DNA of 40,517 nucleotides from a virus: positions 1 to 40,517 of IMG/VR virus record IMGVR_UViG_3300025293_000009. The stretch is one strand, 5' to 3'. The position numbers were made by a program, and so were the translations under genes. Positions 1 to 8,557 of the stretch are shown here, one piece after another; position 1 is the stretch's first letter; the number at the start of each line of letters is the position of its first letter. The notes below the pieces were generated by a model, which did not search any database, was not told where the DNA came from, and saw nothing but the letters and a program-made list of their open reading frames with translations.

Positions 1-3000
1 TTATCATGTTCTGGTCACTTCCCATCAGGGCATAATCAACAGTAACATCCTCTCCCCATGCTGTGGCTCTTCTCAATTCTTCAAGCCTTCTGTTAAATTC
101 AGTCAGCTCTTCCTGCGTAAAAGCAGCGTCATCAGGTTTGGAGATAAGCAGTGTCCTGTTTGCGCCATTGGGTTGCATATAACCAGTAGCAACAGAGTCC
201 TGCATAAAGGCATCTGCCAGAATTGCACCAACATCTTGGGCTTCTGCATAATCCAATGTCGGTAACTTGAGGACAAAGTTCGGACTCAACTCATTTTCGT
301 AAGTGCCAAGCCCCATTTCAAAGGTATGTGGTATTCCCAATTCCCTTAAAAATGTTATCTGTCCATCTCTGTCCACGATGGATTCCTTAACTCGCGAATG
401 ATAGTCTATCCACTCATCCATAGACAGCTCAAAACCCTCTGGCATATACTTTCTCGATCTGCCAACTTTCGTTTCTATAATGACCTTTGGAGCCATAGCG
501 AGCCTAGACAGATAAATCTGCTTGTCCAGATTGTAGGTGCTGTATGGATTGTTGCTTTCACCACCGATGTAATGAGGTCTAGGTGCTTGAATGAAATAAT
601 CTTTTAGTGGTGCATCCCTGTTGATAACCGCTTCAAGCTGTTCCATCTTCTTGGCATTCTTTCTCATAGCCAAGTCAAAATCAGATTCATCAGGCAATGC
701 CCCGCCTTCTTCAAGACCATTTCTTTGGTACGCCCACAACGCTGCTTGGACTTCATGTGGTTCCAGTTTTCTTGTGCGAACAAAATTGCCTTCAGCATCG
801 TAGACATTGTAGGCTTGATCGCTTGCCAACAACTGGATCATTCCCTGAGCATATCGATACTCTCTTTCTGTTGGTGTCTTAGACATTCCAAGAAGATTAA
901 ACATATGGCTGTCCATTACCGCCCAAGGAGAAAATACATTGTCAGCCATATTCAAGACAGTCTCTGCATAGTTTGGAGTTTTCAACGCTCCCTTACGGAC
1001 CGTGGTGTAATAGCCACGCTTGTAAAAATTTAGGATTGCTTTCTTTTTATTGGCAATTGTTCTGCCAGCAAGCACCTTGCCAATTTCCCCAGAAAACTGT
1101 TTGCTTTTTTCAACAGGATCAATCTCTCTGGCAATACGCATGACATCCAGTGTTTCCTGAATGTTTTGAGTAACATTTGTTTCAGGGCTAGTAGCTGCAA
1201 AGAGTGCAGAAAACTCATGCATATTGGCAAAACCAACTTTGGTTGCCACGCCCATGCCAAAATTCCTGTACCAATTAGAGTCTGCCCCTTCTCTCAATGC
1301 GCTGCTTAACTTTCTTCTCAGCGTTTCAAAAGATGGAATGCTGTAGTTTCTGGCTTTTTTCTTCTGTGCATCTGTGGTGAGAGAGTTTATCAAGCCCTGT
1401 TTCAACTGTTCTCCGCTTGGATTCTTCTCGTTTTCGGCATACACGCTATACAATATCTCCTCTGGAATCCCATCTGCCAGATAAGTTGTCTCTCTTTTCA
1501 CTCGTCTTTGCTGTGGGTTTAACCAGAGGGTTTCTGGTTCAGCTCTCTTCGCTGTTGATACAGGTTCCTCAACCATTGATTCGGCAACTGCTATAGCTCT
1601 TTCTATTTCTTGGCGTTCAAACTTATTATTTGGTTTCATCCATGCTCCATCTGGATATATTATCTCCTCCTCTCTTCCCTCAGCAACAAGATCACCAATC
1701 AAAATGCGTTTTTTCAAATGATCTAAATTAAGCCCAGCAACATAAGCTGGATTAGATCGATCAACGAAATCTTTTGCCTCCGATAGTGTTTGGAATATAT
1801 CAGTGTCTCGAGTAAAACTAGAATCACCAAGATGCTTTACCATCCAGTCTTTATATCCATATTCAGGTGTCATTATTTCAAAGCCTTTATAAAGATACCT
1901 AGGACCATAGGTTGAATCATAGGTTGCTGTTGGTTTGAATCCCACACTAGGTCTTCTAGCAGCAACTGCTTCGTCAAGAACCTCTTCTTCACCACCAGCC
2001 TGAACAATAACCTTGCCTTCAACAGTTTGCTTGGCACTTTCACGATCAAGCTCCTTGAGACTGCGGATTTCACCTACCTTTCTTCCACCAATCAATCCAG
2101 ACTCAATGTCTTGGAATATTTCAATAGGCGACCTGAACCCTGCAAGGCTTGATCCATAGATAATGGATCGGAAGAAATCAGCAATTTTTTCCATCAGTGT
2201 TCTGGGTCTGCCAGTAACAACCTCTGGGTTCATTGCGTATTCTTCAAACAATAGGGCTACCGCCTCTTCAGTTTGCTGAACCTCGGTCAAATCAGGATAC
2301 AGGGCTTTGCCCTTATCAAACCAAGTCTTGCCAAGCTGTGCCCCTTTTTCGTCAGCGAGAGAAGAAATCTTTGCCCTCTTTACAAACTTGCTGAGAATCA
2401 TCCATTCCCTGTCTGTAAACAGATCAAGGTCTCTGAGCGCATGGACAGTCTCATGGTTCATTGTCTTGCTGACCTTTTCCAGTGTCTCTTCTTCGCTAAG
2501 TGTGCCATCAGGATTGGCAGCGTTTACACTCAAAAGAATTTCTCCTGTAGGATCACGAAAGTCTTTCTGCACAAGGCTCCAGCTACCAAAATCACCACGC
2601 TTGTTTATGTCTTCAACGATTTTTATTTTAACCCTATTGGGAACATTCAATCGTTTGGCAATCTTATTCATGGCAGCAGTAAAACTAACCTTCCTGTCTT
2701 CAACTGTTTCTTTCTTGTCTTTTACTTTCTGTCTATGCTTGAGAGCCTTTTCTGTAATAATCTTGCCACCAGCATTGACTATAATTGGTCTCGCCTCTTG
2801 TTCCTGCCTCTCTCTTTCGTTTGCCACAAGCTCTTCCACTTGCTCTGGATTAAATCCAAGTGCAGTTAAACGAGCACCATATTCTTCTGAGGTTTCATTC
2901 TTGGCAGTAAGGTCTCTTGTGTACTCTGTGGATAGCTCCTCTGGATTTCTTGGTATCCACTTGCCTTTGTATTTAGGTTTTCTTGTAACCTTGAGTTGTG

Positions 3001-5335
3001 CTTCAGTTTTCAAGAACCCTTGATTGCTTCTATATGGTGCTCCTCTGGTATTGAACAGTCTTCCTTGTGGGGTAAAATATTGAACCTCCTTGGTTGCTGG
3101 AAAAAACTGAGGTTTCAACCTACCGCTTTCAACAAGGTCTTCAAACATTCTTGTAGCAGACTTCTTGTCAAGTCCTGTTTGTCTTGCAATGGTTGTGGGG
3201 GATACAATCCGATCTGGATTGGTAAGGGATCGCTGATAGACAGCGTTGAGTTGGTCAAAGCTATAGGGACGCTTATCAAAATTTGGGAAAGGCATTGGTG
3301 CATTGGAAGTTATGGTTGGCGTAGTACCAATGGCAAAGGTAGGAATGGTTGCCAGTTTAGCGTAAGCCAGTCTTTTCTGTGCAGCACTGAGGTCTCTGAA
3401 ATTCCTCTCTCCAGTGTAGGTTTCTAAAAACTGCTTGAATCCTGAAGAGTTTACATCCAGTAAAATATTCTTTTGTGATGCCAAATCGACAAACATTTCC
3501 TTTGTAACTGTCTGGGGTATATTGGCAGTACCAACCTTCGGTCTGTCTTTTGTTCTTAGTTTCTGTTTGCGAAACCACGCCCTGAACCTATCATCTGTTT
3601 GTCTAAAAACCTTTGGAGATACTTTTCTTTTCAAATCAGCTACAAAAAATGTTCGTGTTATATCGCTGGTATCAGCCATATCATCCATCAGCTCATTAAA
3701 GTCTTGCTTGTCAAGAAGCTCTCTGGCTTCTGCTGGAGAATAAAATCCCTTGACTGGAAGTTTTTTCTTCGCAGCTCTTTCTTTGAAAACTTCAAAAGCT
3801 CCTCTTGCACGAGGAGATGCTGGATCAATAATTTTGGAAGGCAGTCGTCCTTCAGTTCTAACGATTTCACCCAAAACAACTCTGGCATTCTGCACTTGTT
3901 TATCAGTAATCTCGCTATCGTAATTTGCAATTGTTTGTACAGGAATATAAGAATAGTCTGGATCAATCATTCTGTTCAACATAGTCTGTGCTGATCCACT
4001 TCCCTGCAACCCAGCGATACGAAGCCTTTCATTTCCTTCAAGCTCCAAAACATTTTTGTAACTCTGATCTCTAAGCCTTCCTGCCTCTCTGCTTGCTTCT
4101 TCCTGTGTTTGATAGGTGCCAATAACTACATTATTATCTGGATTAACGACATCGAAACCCATTCCATCAGCAGAAACCTTAGAAAAATAATCAACAGCCA
4201 ACCCGGCTTCTGGGTTTCCTATGCCTGCAATCCTCAGTGTTTCCAAGACCTGACCGATGGCATTTGGGTCTGTCTGTAAATTAATAACATCTCCAATTGG
4301 AACTGGAAGATTGGATGTATTCGGCATCAGGTCTTCCTGTTTTTTTACAGCAGGAGCCTGTTTTTCCTCTGCCTGTTTGTTGCGCAGGTTTTCTTCATCC
4401 ATTTTGTTTTTGGAAAATCTTCTGCCACCAATCGCACTCATAAAGAAATCAGAGATAGCACCTACGCCACCACCAACAGTCAGTTCATCCCAAAGACTTC
4501 CAGCAATTTCCTGATTAGGATTGTAAAGACCTTTGGCAACTGCATCCTGCATAACGCTTGCCAAAACTTCCTGACTTCCTTCTGCCACTCCCTGTCCAAG
4601 TGCTGATGCCAAAGCAGGTAAAAGCTCAAACCTCATAGATGATGAAGCACGAACCCCTTTTAAAAGTCTCTCTACAGGAAGCAATTCTGTCAATCCAATT
4701 CCAGCACCACCCAATTCAGAAATAAATTCTCTTACTGTGCCAATTTCTTCTCCTTCCTTTCGAGCCTGCTCAAGCCTTTGCCCTTGTTCTGATATTCCCA
4801 TTGGGACAGCAATGGCTGCCGCACCCAAAGTTTCAACCCTGCGAGGTGCCCCTCTCAGTGTTTTACCAAGAAAAGGAACGCCTGCTATTTTGCTTAATTC
4901 AGGTATCTGGGCAACAGTCTTGCCGCCAAGCCCTGCTGCCCTGAGAGCTAATCCGGGGGTAAAGAAGGTTGCGAAAGAACCGAGTCCCTGACCAAGTTTT
5001 GCCGAATAGGAATCCCGATAGGCTTCATTGGTGCCAAGGAAACTCTCATCCAGAGAATCCTGAAACCCCCTTAAACCTTGGGAAATAAGATTGTCATTAT
5101 CTGTATCAAACAGATTGGCAAGACCTTCTCCAGCAGATGCAAATCCACTGAGAAATCCTCTAGGGATTCCTTTTCCTATTTCTGCTAAGTGACCAAGTGG
5201 TGTTCGCTCCTGAGTTGGAGCATAGTGTTCTGGGTATCGTTCAGCGAGTTCATTAAGAAGCTGATCAGCTTCTGCTTCGCCTATCCCAGTTGGGATATTG
5301 AGAACCTTTCCATCAGGGAGGTTGAGAATTGGCAT
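1..5335 (-). CDS. Giant virion/ejection-type protein with HExxH motif, C-terminus cut by window edge
   Basis: The reading frame is open without a stop from its ATG to the left window edge, so at least 1778 residues are encoded and the C-terminus lies outside. The ATG overlaps the upstream stop as TAATG. Visible parts are: a Gly/Ala-rich N-terminal 250 residues with hydrophobic stretches; a winged-helix-like segment near 700-745 (SPTTIARQTGLDKKSATRMF); a zincin motif NHETVHALRD with H961, E962 and H965; and a Glu pair E1023/E1024 in TEEAVALLFEEYA that could give the third zinc ligand. A later block contains FAATSPETNVTQN near residue 1380, of a kind I associate with phage polyvalent proteins. 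Size, position after the internal virion proteins and mixed domains suggest a protein ejected with DNA into the host, like other giant podovirus internal proteins. That role is inferred. The metallopeptidase motif is direct; activity is not shown. Confidence 0.85.
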   Translation of the reverse strand, partial: MPILNLPDGKVLNIPTGIGEAEADQLLNELAERYPEHYAPTQERTPLGHLAEIGKGIPRGFLSGFASAGEGLANLFDTDNDNLISQGLRGFQDSLDESFLGTNEAYRDSYSAKLGQGLGSFATFFTPGLALRAAGLGGKTVAQIPELSKIAGVPFLGKTLRGAPRRVETLGAAAIAVPMGISEQGQRLEQARKEGEEIGTVREFISELGGAGIGLTELLPVERLLKGVRASSSMRFELLPALASALGQGVAEGSQEVLASVMQDAVAKGLYNPNQEIAGSLWDELTVGGGVGAISDFFMSAIGGRRFSKNKMDEENLRNKQAEEKQAPAVKKQEDLMPNTSNLPVPIGDVINLQTDPNAIGQVLETLRIAGIGNPEAGLAVDYFSKVSADGMGFDVVNPDNNVVIGTYQTQEEASREAGRLRDQSYKNVLELEGNERLRIAGLQGSGSAQTMLNRMIDPDYSYIPVQTIANYDSEITDKQVQNARVVLGEIVRTEGRLPSKIIDPASPRARGAFEVFKERAAKKKLPVKGFYSPAEARELLDKQDFNELMDDMADTSDITRTFFVADLKRKVSPKVFRQTDDRFRAWFRKQKLRTKDRPKVGTANIPQTVTKEMFVDLASQKNILLDVNSSGFKQFLETYTGERNFRDLSAAQKRLAYAKLATIPTFAIGTTPTITSNAPMPFPNFDKRPYSFDQLNAVYQRSLTNPDRIVSPTTIARQTGLDKKSATRMFEDLVESGRLKPQFFPATKEVQYFTPQGRLFNTRGAPYRSNQGFLKTEAQLKVTRKPKYKGKWIPRNPEELSTEYTRDLTAKNETSEEYGARLTALGFNPEQVEELVANERERQEQEARPIIVNAGGKIITEKALKHRQKVKDKKETVEDRKVSFTAAMNKIAKRLNVPNRVKIKIVEDINKRGDFGSWSLVQKDFRDPTGEILLSVNAANPDGTLSEEETLEKVSKTMNHETVHALRDLDLFTDREWMILSKFVKRAKISSLADEKGAQLGKTWFDKGKALYPDLTEVQQTEEAVALLFEEYAMNPEVVTGRPRTLMEKIADFFRSIIYGSSLAGFRSPIEIFQDIESGLIGGRKVGEIRSLKELDRESAKQTVEGKVIVQAGGEEEVLDEAVAARRPSVGFKPTATYDSTYGPRYLYKGFEIMTPEYGYKDWMVKHLGDSSFTRDTDIFQTLSEAKDFVDRSNPAYVAGLNLDHLKKRILIGDLVAEGREEEIIYPDGAWMKPNNKFERQEIERAIAVAESMVEEPVSTAKRAEPETLWLNPQQRRVKRETTYLADGIPEEILYSVYAENEKNPSGEQLKQGLINSLTTDAQKKKARNYSIPSFETLRRKLSSALREGADSNWYRNFGMGVATKVGFANMHEFSALFAATSPETNVTQNIQETLDVMRIAREIDPVEKSKQFSGEIGKVLAGRTIANKKKAILNFYKRGYYTTVRKGALKTPNYAETVLNMADNVFSPWAVMDSHMFNLLGMSKTPTEREYRYAQGMIQLLASDQAYNVYDAEGNFVRTRKLEPHEVQAALWAYQRNGLEEGGALPDESDFDLAMRKNAKKMEQLEAVINRDAPLKDYFIQAPRPHYIGGESNNPYSTYNLDKQIYLSRLAMAPKVIIETKVGRSRKYMPEGFELSMDEWIDYHSRVKESIVDRDGQITFLRELGIPHTFEMGLGTYENELSPNFVLKLPTLDYAEAQDVGAILADAFMQDSVATGYMQPNGANRTLLISKPDDAAFTQEELTEFNRRLEELRRATAWGEDVTVDYALMGSDQNMI

Positions 5336-6732
5336 TACGCGCTCTTCGTTGTCTGAGTTACAATAGCCTCAAGTTCTTCGCGGGATTTTGGAATTTTGTT
5401 TCGAGTAAAGTCACGCCCTTCGCCTGTTGCCAAATATGCCTGTATTCCTTCAGGAAGAGATTCGTAAAAAGCTGCAATAGCTGTTGGGTCTGATGTATCA
5501 ACACCAGCCTCTATCATGGCGGTCAACAAACTTAATTGAAGAGTTATACTCTTTTCTTGTGCAAGCGATGTTGTTCTTTCCCTTGTTGTTTCTGCTTCAA
5601 GCAATGTGCCATAAGCCCTTGCTGCTTGTTCATCTTCCAATGCCTGTGTTTTGGAAACCATTGCGGCAGCGTTTGCCAAGCCACCAGCTACATCTCCGCC
5701 TGCAATACCAGCACCGATCTGAGCTAAAGCAGCCCCTTGAAGTGCTGACCTTCTTTCTTCAGGCGACCTAATTGTTTTTTCCAGTTGTTCTGAAAGGAAA
5801 GAATATCGATCCTGATCCTTGCTCTTGGTGGATTCTAATAATTCTTGATCTGCTGAATATTTATCAAGAAGGGCTTGAGTCTCATCATTCATTTTAGCTT
5901 CAGCTTCTATTCCTACGCCTTTAACAGCATCCAAAACTTTCGTTCCACCAAAAGCTGTTCCAATGGTATATGGATTAGTTATAAATTTACCAACATTCTT
6001 CATCTTTTGTCCAATAGGCAGACCTGAACTCCATAATCTTCCCTTACCTAGAAGTTGTTTCAATGCTTCTGTGGAAGGTATTGATGTTTTATCACCAAAC
6101 TTAAAAGGAAAACCCTTCTTTGAAGCGAGTTTTATTAATGGTGATAATCCCTTATATCCTGCTTTTGCGGTCAACCCAAGACCACTTAATGCTCGCCCAC
6201 CTATTGGTATGGTAGATAAACTAGCTAAAAATACATCAGTAGGATCGGTTGGATCAAAGAACCATCCACCTTCTCCAAAGCCACCCAACCCAAAGATTCC
6301 TGACCTGTCTTCTTCTTGCGATTCAGGAACAAGCCTTGGATCAATTTGCTCACCAAACTGGTATCTGGATGGAATAGCACCGCCTCCTCTCATAGCCATA
6401 GGCTGTCCCTGTGGCATTTGCTGAGGCATCTGTTGTTGCTGTGGCATTTGTTGTGCCATCATTTGATTCTGTATCATATTGGGATCGACATCAGGAATAC
6501 CACCCATAGACTGACCACCACCAAGCTCCATCATGGTTTCCTCAGCCACTGTAGTCTGTGGTTGCTGTTGCTTGGCTAATTCAGCTTCATAAGCCTGACG
6601 CTCCTTGTTTCTTCTCTCACCTTCGGTGACCACCAAGTAGGTTGGCGCAGCACCTGTTGGTTGCTGTGCTTCCTGTATTAGCTTTTGGTCGGGCCAGTAT
6701 TCCAGTTCTGCTTGTATTTCAAGGATGTTCAT
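5335..6732 (-). CDS. Putative internal virion protein, Gln/Met-rich N-terminal linker
   Basis: This 465-residue protein starts with an ATGA overlap with the gene before it and ends in a TAATG overlap with the giant gene. The N-terminus (LEIQAELEYWPDQKLIQEAQ, then APTYLVVTEGERRNKERQ) resembles the start of proteins found beside internal virion genes in marine phages. Residues 70-115 are a Met/Gln/Pro-rich low-complexity linker, followed by the Gly motif GGGAIPSRYQFGEQ that recurs in other proteins here. The middle (about 150-260) is Gly-rich with hydrophobic patches, and residues 285-400 are helical and rich in Ala, Glu and Gln. No enzyme motif is visible. Its place between two other virion candidates and before the giant protein suggests an internal or ejected virion protein. 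That role is inferred. Confidence 0.8.
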   Translation of the reverse strand: MNILEIQAELEYWPDQKLIQEAQQPTGAAPTYLVVTEGERRNKERQAYEAELAKQQQPQTTVAEETMMELGGGQSMGGIPDVDPNMIQNQMMAQQMPQQQQMPQQMPQGQPMAMRGGGAIPSRYQFGEQIDPRLVPESQEEDRSGIFGLGGFGEGGWFFDPTDPTDVFLASLSTIPIGGRALSGLGLTAKAGYKGLSPLIKLASKKGFPFKFGDKTSIPSTEALKQLLGKGRLWSSGLPIGQKMKNVGKFITNPYTIGTAFGGTKVLDAVKGVGIEAEAKMNDETQALLDKYSADQELLESTKSKDQDRYSFLSEQLEKTIRSPEERRSALQGAALAQIGAGIAGGDVAGGLANAAAMVSKTQALEDEQAARAYGTLLEAETTRERTTSLAQEKSITLQLSLLTAMIEAGVDTSDPTAIAAFYESLPEGIQAYLATGEGRDFTRNKIPKSREELEAIVTQTTKSA

Positions 6733-8093
6733 CCGGGTTGACCTCCGCCTCTACCAAAGCCCTGATACAATCCCAAAGCACCCAGACCAGTTCCCAACGC
6801 TTGCTGGAATAGTCCGGGTCTCTGTGCGTACTGGCTTACTGTTTCAGATGGTCTCAGTTGCAATCCCCTGAGGAGATCGCTTTGGAATCCAAGCTGTTGC
6901 TGAGGATAACCAAGCTGTCTCAGGAAGTCTTGATAACCAATATCCATTCCAGCTTGCTGGAATCCGCGTCTTGCCTGACCAGCACCACCCAAGGCACCAA
7001 TTCTTGACAGTGCCATTTGTTGTGCTGATGGCGCAAATGCACCAAGTTGTTGGGCTGCGCCCAGTCTCTGCTGTATCCCAGTGGCATCTAAGCCACCCAG
7101 TTGCTGGGCTGCTGCTAATTGCTGTTGTCCTGAGGCTAACTTGGCTGCTCGATCTGCCTCAAACATCCTTTGGGCATTCTGGTAAGCTGCCTGTTGTCCT
7201 GTTTGCTGAATGTCTCCAATCTGGCGCATTAAATCTCTATTCAGGTTTGACTCAACAAGCCCTTCTCGATAACCGCCAAGACCTCCCATTTGTGCTGCTT
7301 TCAGACCTATATCGGAACGCATCCTGTTTGCATCACGAAATGCCTGTTCTTTCTGCACATCAATAACCCCCTGTTGATAAGGCGACATATAGCGTTGCAT
7401 AGGAGACTGATACATAGGCTGTCCAAATCCAGAGCCTCTGCCACCCCATCTTGGTTGTCTTATTGGTGGTCTTCTTCGTGGTTGCGGGAAAGGTCGCTCC
7501 ACAGGCATTGTTCGTGGTCTCTCATCCCAATCTGGTGGTTGCACAGGAAGCGTAGCTTGTGGTGGTCGAGAAAGATAAGGGTCTTGATTAAAGTAACCAC
7601 CAGCACCCGGAATATTATAAAGACCTCCCCTGAATGTCGGGTCTTGCATCCAAGGTGCTCTCCCTGTTTGATAAGGGTTAAACTGTTGTCTTCCACGACC
7701 CCGAAAAGGATCAAAAGGTCTTCTTTGTTGTTGAAACCCAGTCCAAGGCTCGAAAGGCGTTCCTCTGGCAAACTGACCAGATGTTTGTAATGCCTGATTT
7801 TGTGCCCAAGATGGCATTCCCTGAGCCAGTTCTCCTGCTGTTTGCTGTGCCTGTTGCATTGCCCAAGGTGTTCCCTGTCTTGCAAGGTTTCCTGCCATTT
7901 GAAACGACTCTTCTTCTTCAGGAGAAAACTCAGCTATCCTCTGTGAAGGAAAAGCTGCGTATGGTTGCAGGCTTTCTGCTTCACCTCTTGATAAGAGTCG
8001 CGTGTAATATGGCTTCGCTTCTTCAGGAAACTGAGTCTGCGTTACTGTTTGTTCTACTGGCTGTTGTGATCCGCCTCCACTGCTTCCGCCCAT
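6729..8093 (-). CDS. Putative virion protein, Gln-rich, MGGSSG N-terminus
   Basis: This 454-residue protein begins MGGSSGGGSQQ after a good GGAG ribosome site. The segment FPEEAKPYYTRLLSRGEAES followed by AEFSPEEEESFQMA is of a type repeatedly seen in marine podovirus structural blocks; no enzymatic family is recognised. Residues 60-120 contain three degenerate repeats (ARQGTPWAMQQAQQTAGE and two variants ending in AQG/ARG). Residues 120-225 are Arg/Pro/Tyr/Gly-rich and probably disordered. Residues 230-370 are Gln/Ala-rich helices beginning near YMSPYQQGVIDVQKEQAFRD. It shares the MGGSSG start with the 793-residue protein upstream. A structural or ejected role is inferred from context and composition only. 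Confidence 0.82.
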   Translation of the reverse strand: MGGSSGGGSQQPVEQTVTQTQFPEEAKPYYTRLLSRGEAESLQPYAAFPSQRIAEFSPEEEESFQMAGNLARQGTPWAMQQAQQTAGELAQGMPSWAQNQALQTSGQFARGTPFEPWTGFQQQRRPFDPFRGRGRQQFNPYQTGRAPWMQDPTFRGGLYNIPGAGGYFNQDPYLSRPPQATLPVQPPDWDERPRTMPVERPFPQPRRRPPIRQPRWGGRGSGFGQPMYQSPMQRYMSPYQQGVIDVQKEQAFRDANRMRSDIGLKAAQMGGLGGYREGLVESNLNRDLMRQIGDIQQTGQQAAYQNAQRMFEADRAAKLASGQQQLAAAQQLGGLDATGIQQRLGAAQQLGAFAPSAQQMALSRIGALGGAGQARRGFQQAGMDIGYQDFLRQLGYPQQQLGFQSDLLRGLQLRPSETVSQYAQRPGLFQQALGTGLGALGLYQGFGRGGGQPG

Positions 8094-8104
8094 TATAATC
8101 TCCG

Positions 8105-8557
8105 CTAATAATTAATTCTAACTTCAAAAAAGGTTGCTGGTCTTTTCCAGCCTATGTTCTTAATCCAATTCCAGAAACCGGGTCTCCCGATTCCCTCCAA
8201 TCCATCGTATCCATTTTGCCTGCTGTATTTTTTCAGCATCTCAAGACCATCTGTAAACCATTCATCCATCTTGATTCCAGCAATATGGTCAAAATGTAGC
8301 ATCCTTAACCCTGTTGCATACTCTCTGACAAATGTTACCAGACAGCCTATAATTTTCATGTTACTGGTGTTATATACAATCCACAACTGACTCCTGCCAG
8401 AAGCAACATCCCGATATGCATCATCAATAGTTACTCGACCACCGCTTCTCTTAACAGATTTCTTCAATAGTTTGGCACAATCTTCCCAACACTTGTCCAA
8501 AATATCTGGATGTACCATCGACCATTCAGTCTCGTACTTCAATGCAGGCTCATTCAT
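8105..8557 (-). CDS. GNAT-like acyltransferase-fold protein
   Basis: This 150-residue protein overlaps the gene before it by ATGA. It has the pattern of the small GNAT-fold proteins found in phage structural clusters: an N-terminal helix, GRVTIDDAYRDVASGRSQLW as helix plus first strand, WIVYNTSNMKIIGCLVTFVR as paired strands, then a strand with DHIAG, a helix EWFTDGLEMLKKYSRQNGYD and the end RPGFWNWIKNIGWKRPATFF. That last part resembles the usual GNAT C-terminal half, where a neighbour residue is compared with the grown protein chain. The classic R/Q-x-x-G-x-G/A acetyl-CoA loop is not obvious, so catalysis is uncertain. It may modify a phage or host protein, or be a structural derivative of the fold. 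The fold call is moderately secure; substrate is unknown. Confidence 0.75.
   Translation of the reverse strand: MNEPALKYETEWSMVHPDILDKCWEDCAKLLKKSVKRSGGRVTIDDAYRDVASGRSQLWIVYNTSNMKIIGCLVTFVREYATGLRMLHFDHIAGIKMDEWFTDGLEMLKKYSRQNGYDGLEGIGRPGFWNWIKNIGWKRPATFFEVRINY

Noticed and set aside
2273-3023. Plus-strand frames of 198 and 238 residues
   Set aside because: They lie opposite the giant minus-strand frame, which is open without a stop for more than 5.3 kb, and their composition (many Ser, Phe, Leu, Cys) is that of an antisense shadow.
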